The position numbers and the translations under genes were made by a program. 64,000 nt of DNA from Paracoccus ravus. GTDB taxonomy: Bacteria; Pseudomonadota; Alphaproteobacteria; Rhodobacterales; Rhodobacteraceae. Where the stretch lies: contig NZ_SDEB01000001.1 of the NCBI RefSeq assembly GCF_004522175.1, forward strand, positions 283,925 through 347,924. The letters are read 5' to 3'. How positions within the stretch are numbered: the stretch's first letter is position 1; every line of letters begins with the position of its first letter. This document shows positions 63,917 to 64,000 of the stretch, in pieces. The notes beneath the pieces were generated by a model. That model made no database searches, was not told where the DNA came from, and worked only from the letters and a program-made list of their open reading frames with translations.

Positions 63917-64000
63917 TCAGGCAGCCATTTTCAGTTTCTGGGCGGGTGTGATGCCGCCGATGCCCATGTTGGGGCGCTCGTTGTTGTAAGTCCATAGCCA
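63917..64000 (-). mobile_element. IS3-family transposase, C-terminal end (partial)
   Basis: Translated on the minus strand, the last 84 bases give WLWTYNNERPNMGIGGITP followed by AQKLKMAA and a stop. This is the conserved end of IS3-type integrase-core (DDE) transposases (YN-ERP-GxxTP). The gene continues beyond the right edge, so completeness is unknown. Confidence 0.88.

Overview
The window looks like a piece of an alphaproteobacterial chromosome of the family Rhodobacteraceae, probably Paracoccus or a close relative. The support is high GC content and several family-typical sets: a paired M16 peptidase, DUF3035 lipoprotein, lspA, purH, heparinase-like protein and rsmB on one strand; the methyltransferase-tolC pair; TSUP with its TIGR02186 partner; a DUF6280 protein; and smc beside a YbjN-like gene. 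Genes are packed tightly, with many ATGA and TGATG stop/start overlaps. The species call is inference from gene content.

The first half (1-33 kb) is mostly housekeeping. 1-7.7 kb (minus strand): two M16 peptidases (one cut by the window edge), lipoprotein, signal peptidase II, purH, heparinase II/III family protein, rsmB. 7.7-13.8 kb (plus): an SdhAF4-type assembly factor, an RND efflux pump with its adaptor, selD and a small secreted protein. 13.8-24 kb: RbsD/FucU, aldo/keto reductase, zinc metallopeptidase, thioesterase, a divergent PIMT-like methyltransferase, TolC, a PopZ/DUF2497-like protein, a LysM-M23 lipoprotein, pcm, surE, TSUP and TIGR02186. 24-33 kb: FemAB-like GNAT, SDR, GDPD, RidA, YbjN-like protein, smc, DUF6280, efp and a small GNAT.

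The second half (33-64 kb) is a sugar and sugar-acid catabolic island. A LysR regulator is divergent from chvE-mmsA-mmsB, which run straight into a non-phosphorylative/De Ley-Doudoroff set: aldonate dehydratase, sugar 1-dehydrogenase, 2-keto-3-deoxygalactonate kinase and aldolase, lactonase, mutarotase. There follow a GntR regulator, a tripartite tricarboxylate transporter with a threonate-dehydrogenase-like enzyme, a seven-gene minus-strand operon (isomerase, FAH hydrolase, EamA exporter, GntR, 2-hydroxyacid dehydrogenase, SDR and an internally deleted xylonate dehydratase), a divergent 2-keto-3-deoxyarabonate-dehydratase-like gene, an erythronate-dehydrogenase-like operon with its own GntR and SDR, then a Tat-signal sugar ABC transporter and kdgK. 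The window ends in the 3' end of an IS3-type transposase just upstream of kdgK.

The most notable finds are regulatory. The 10-mer ATGTATACAT occurs perfectly in front of two separate operons and almost perfectly in front of a third. Two copies of TGGTATACCA, 54 bp apart, lie in a divergent promoter. The chvE promoter carries a cluster of three dyads, one LacI-like. The other standout is the xylonate-dehydratase remnant: at least three large deletions, all in frame, removing every iron-sulfur cysteine yet leaving an open reading frame at the head of its operon.
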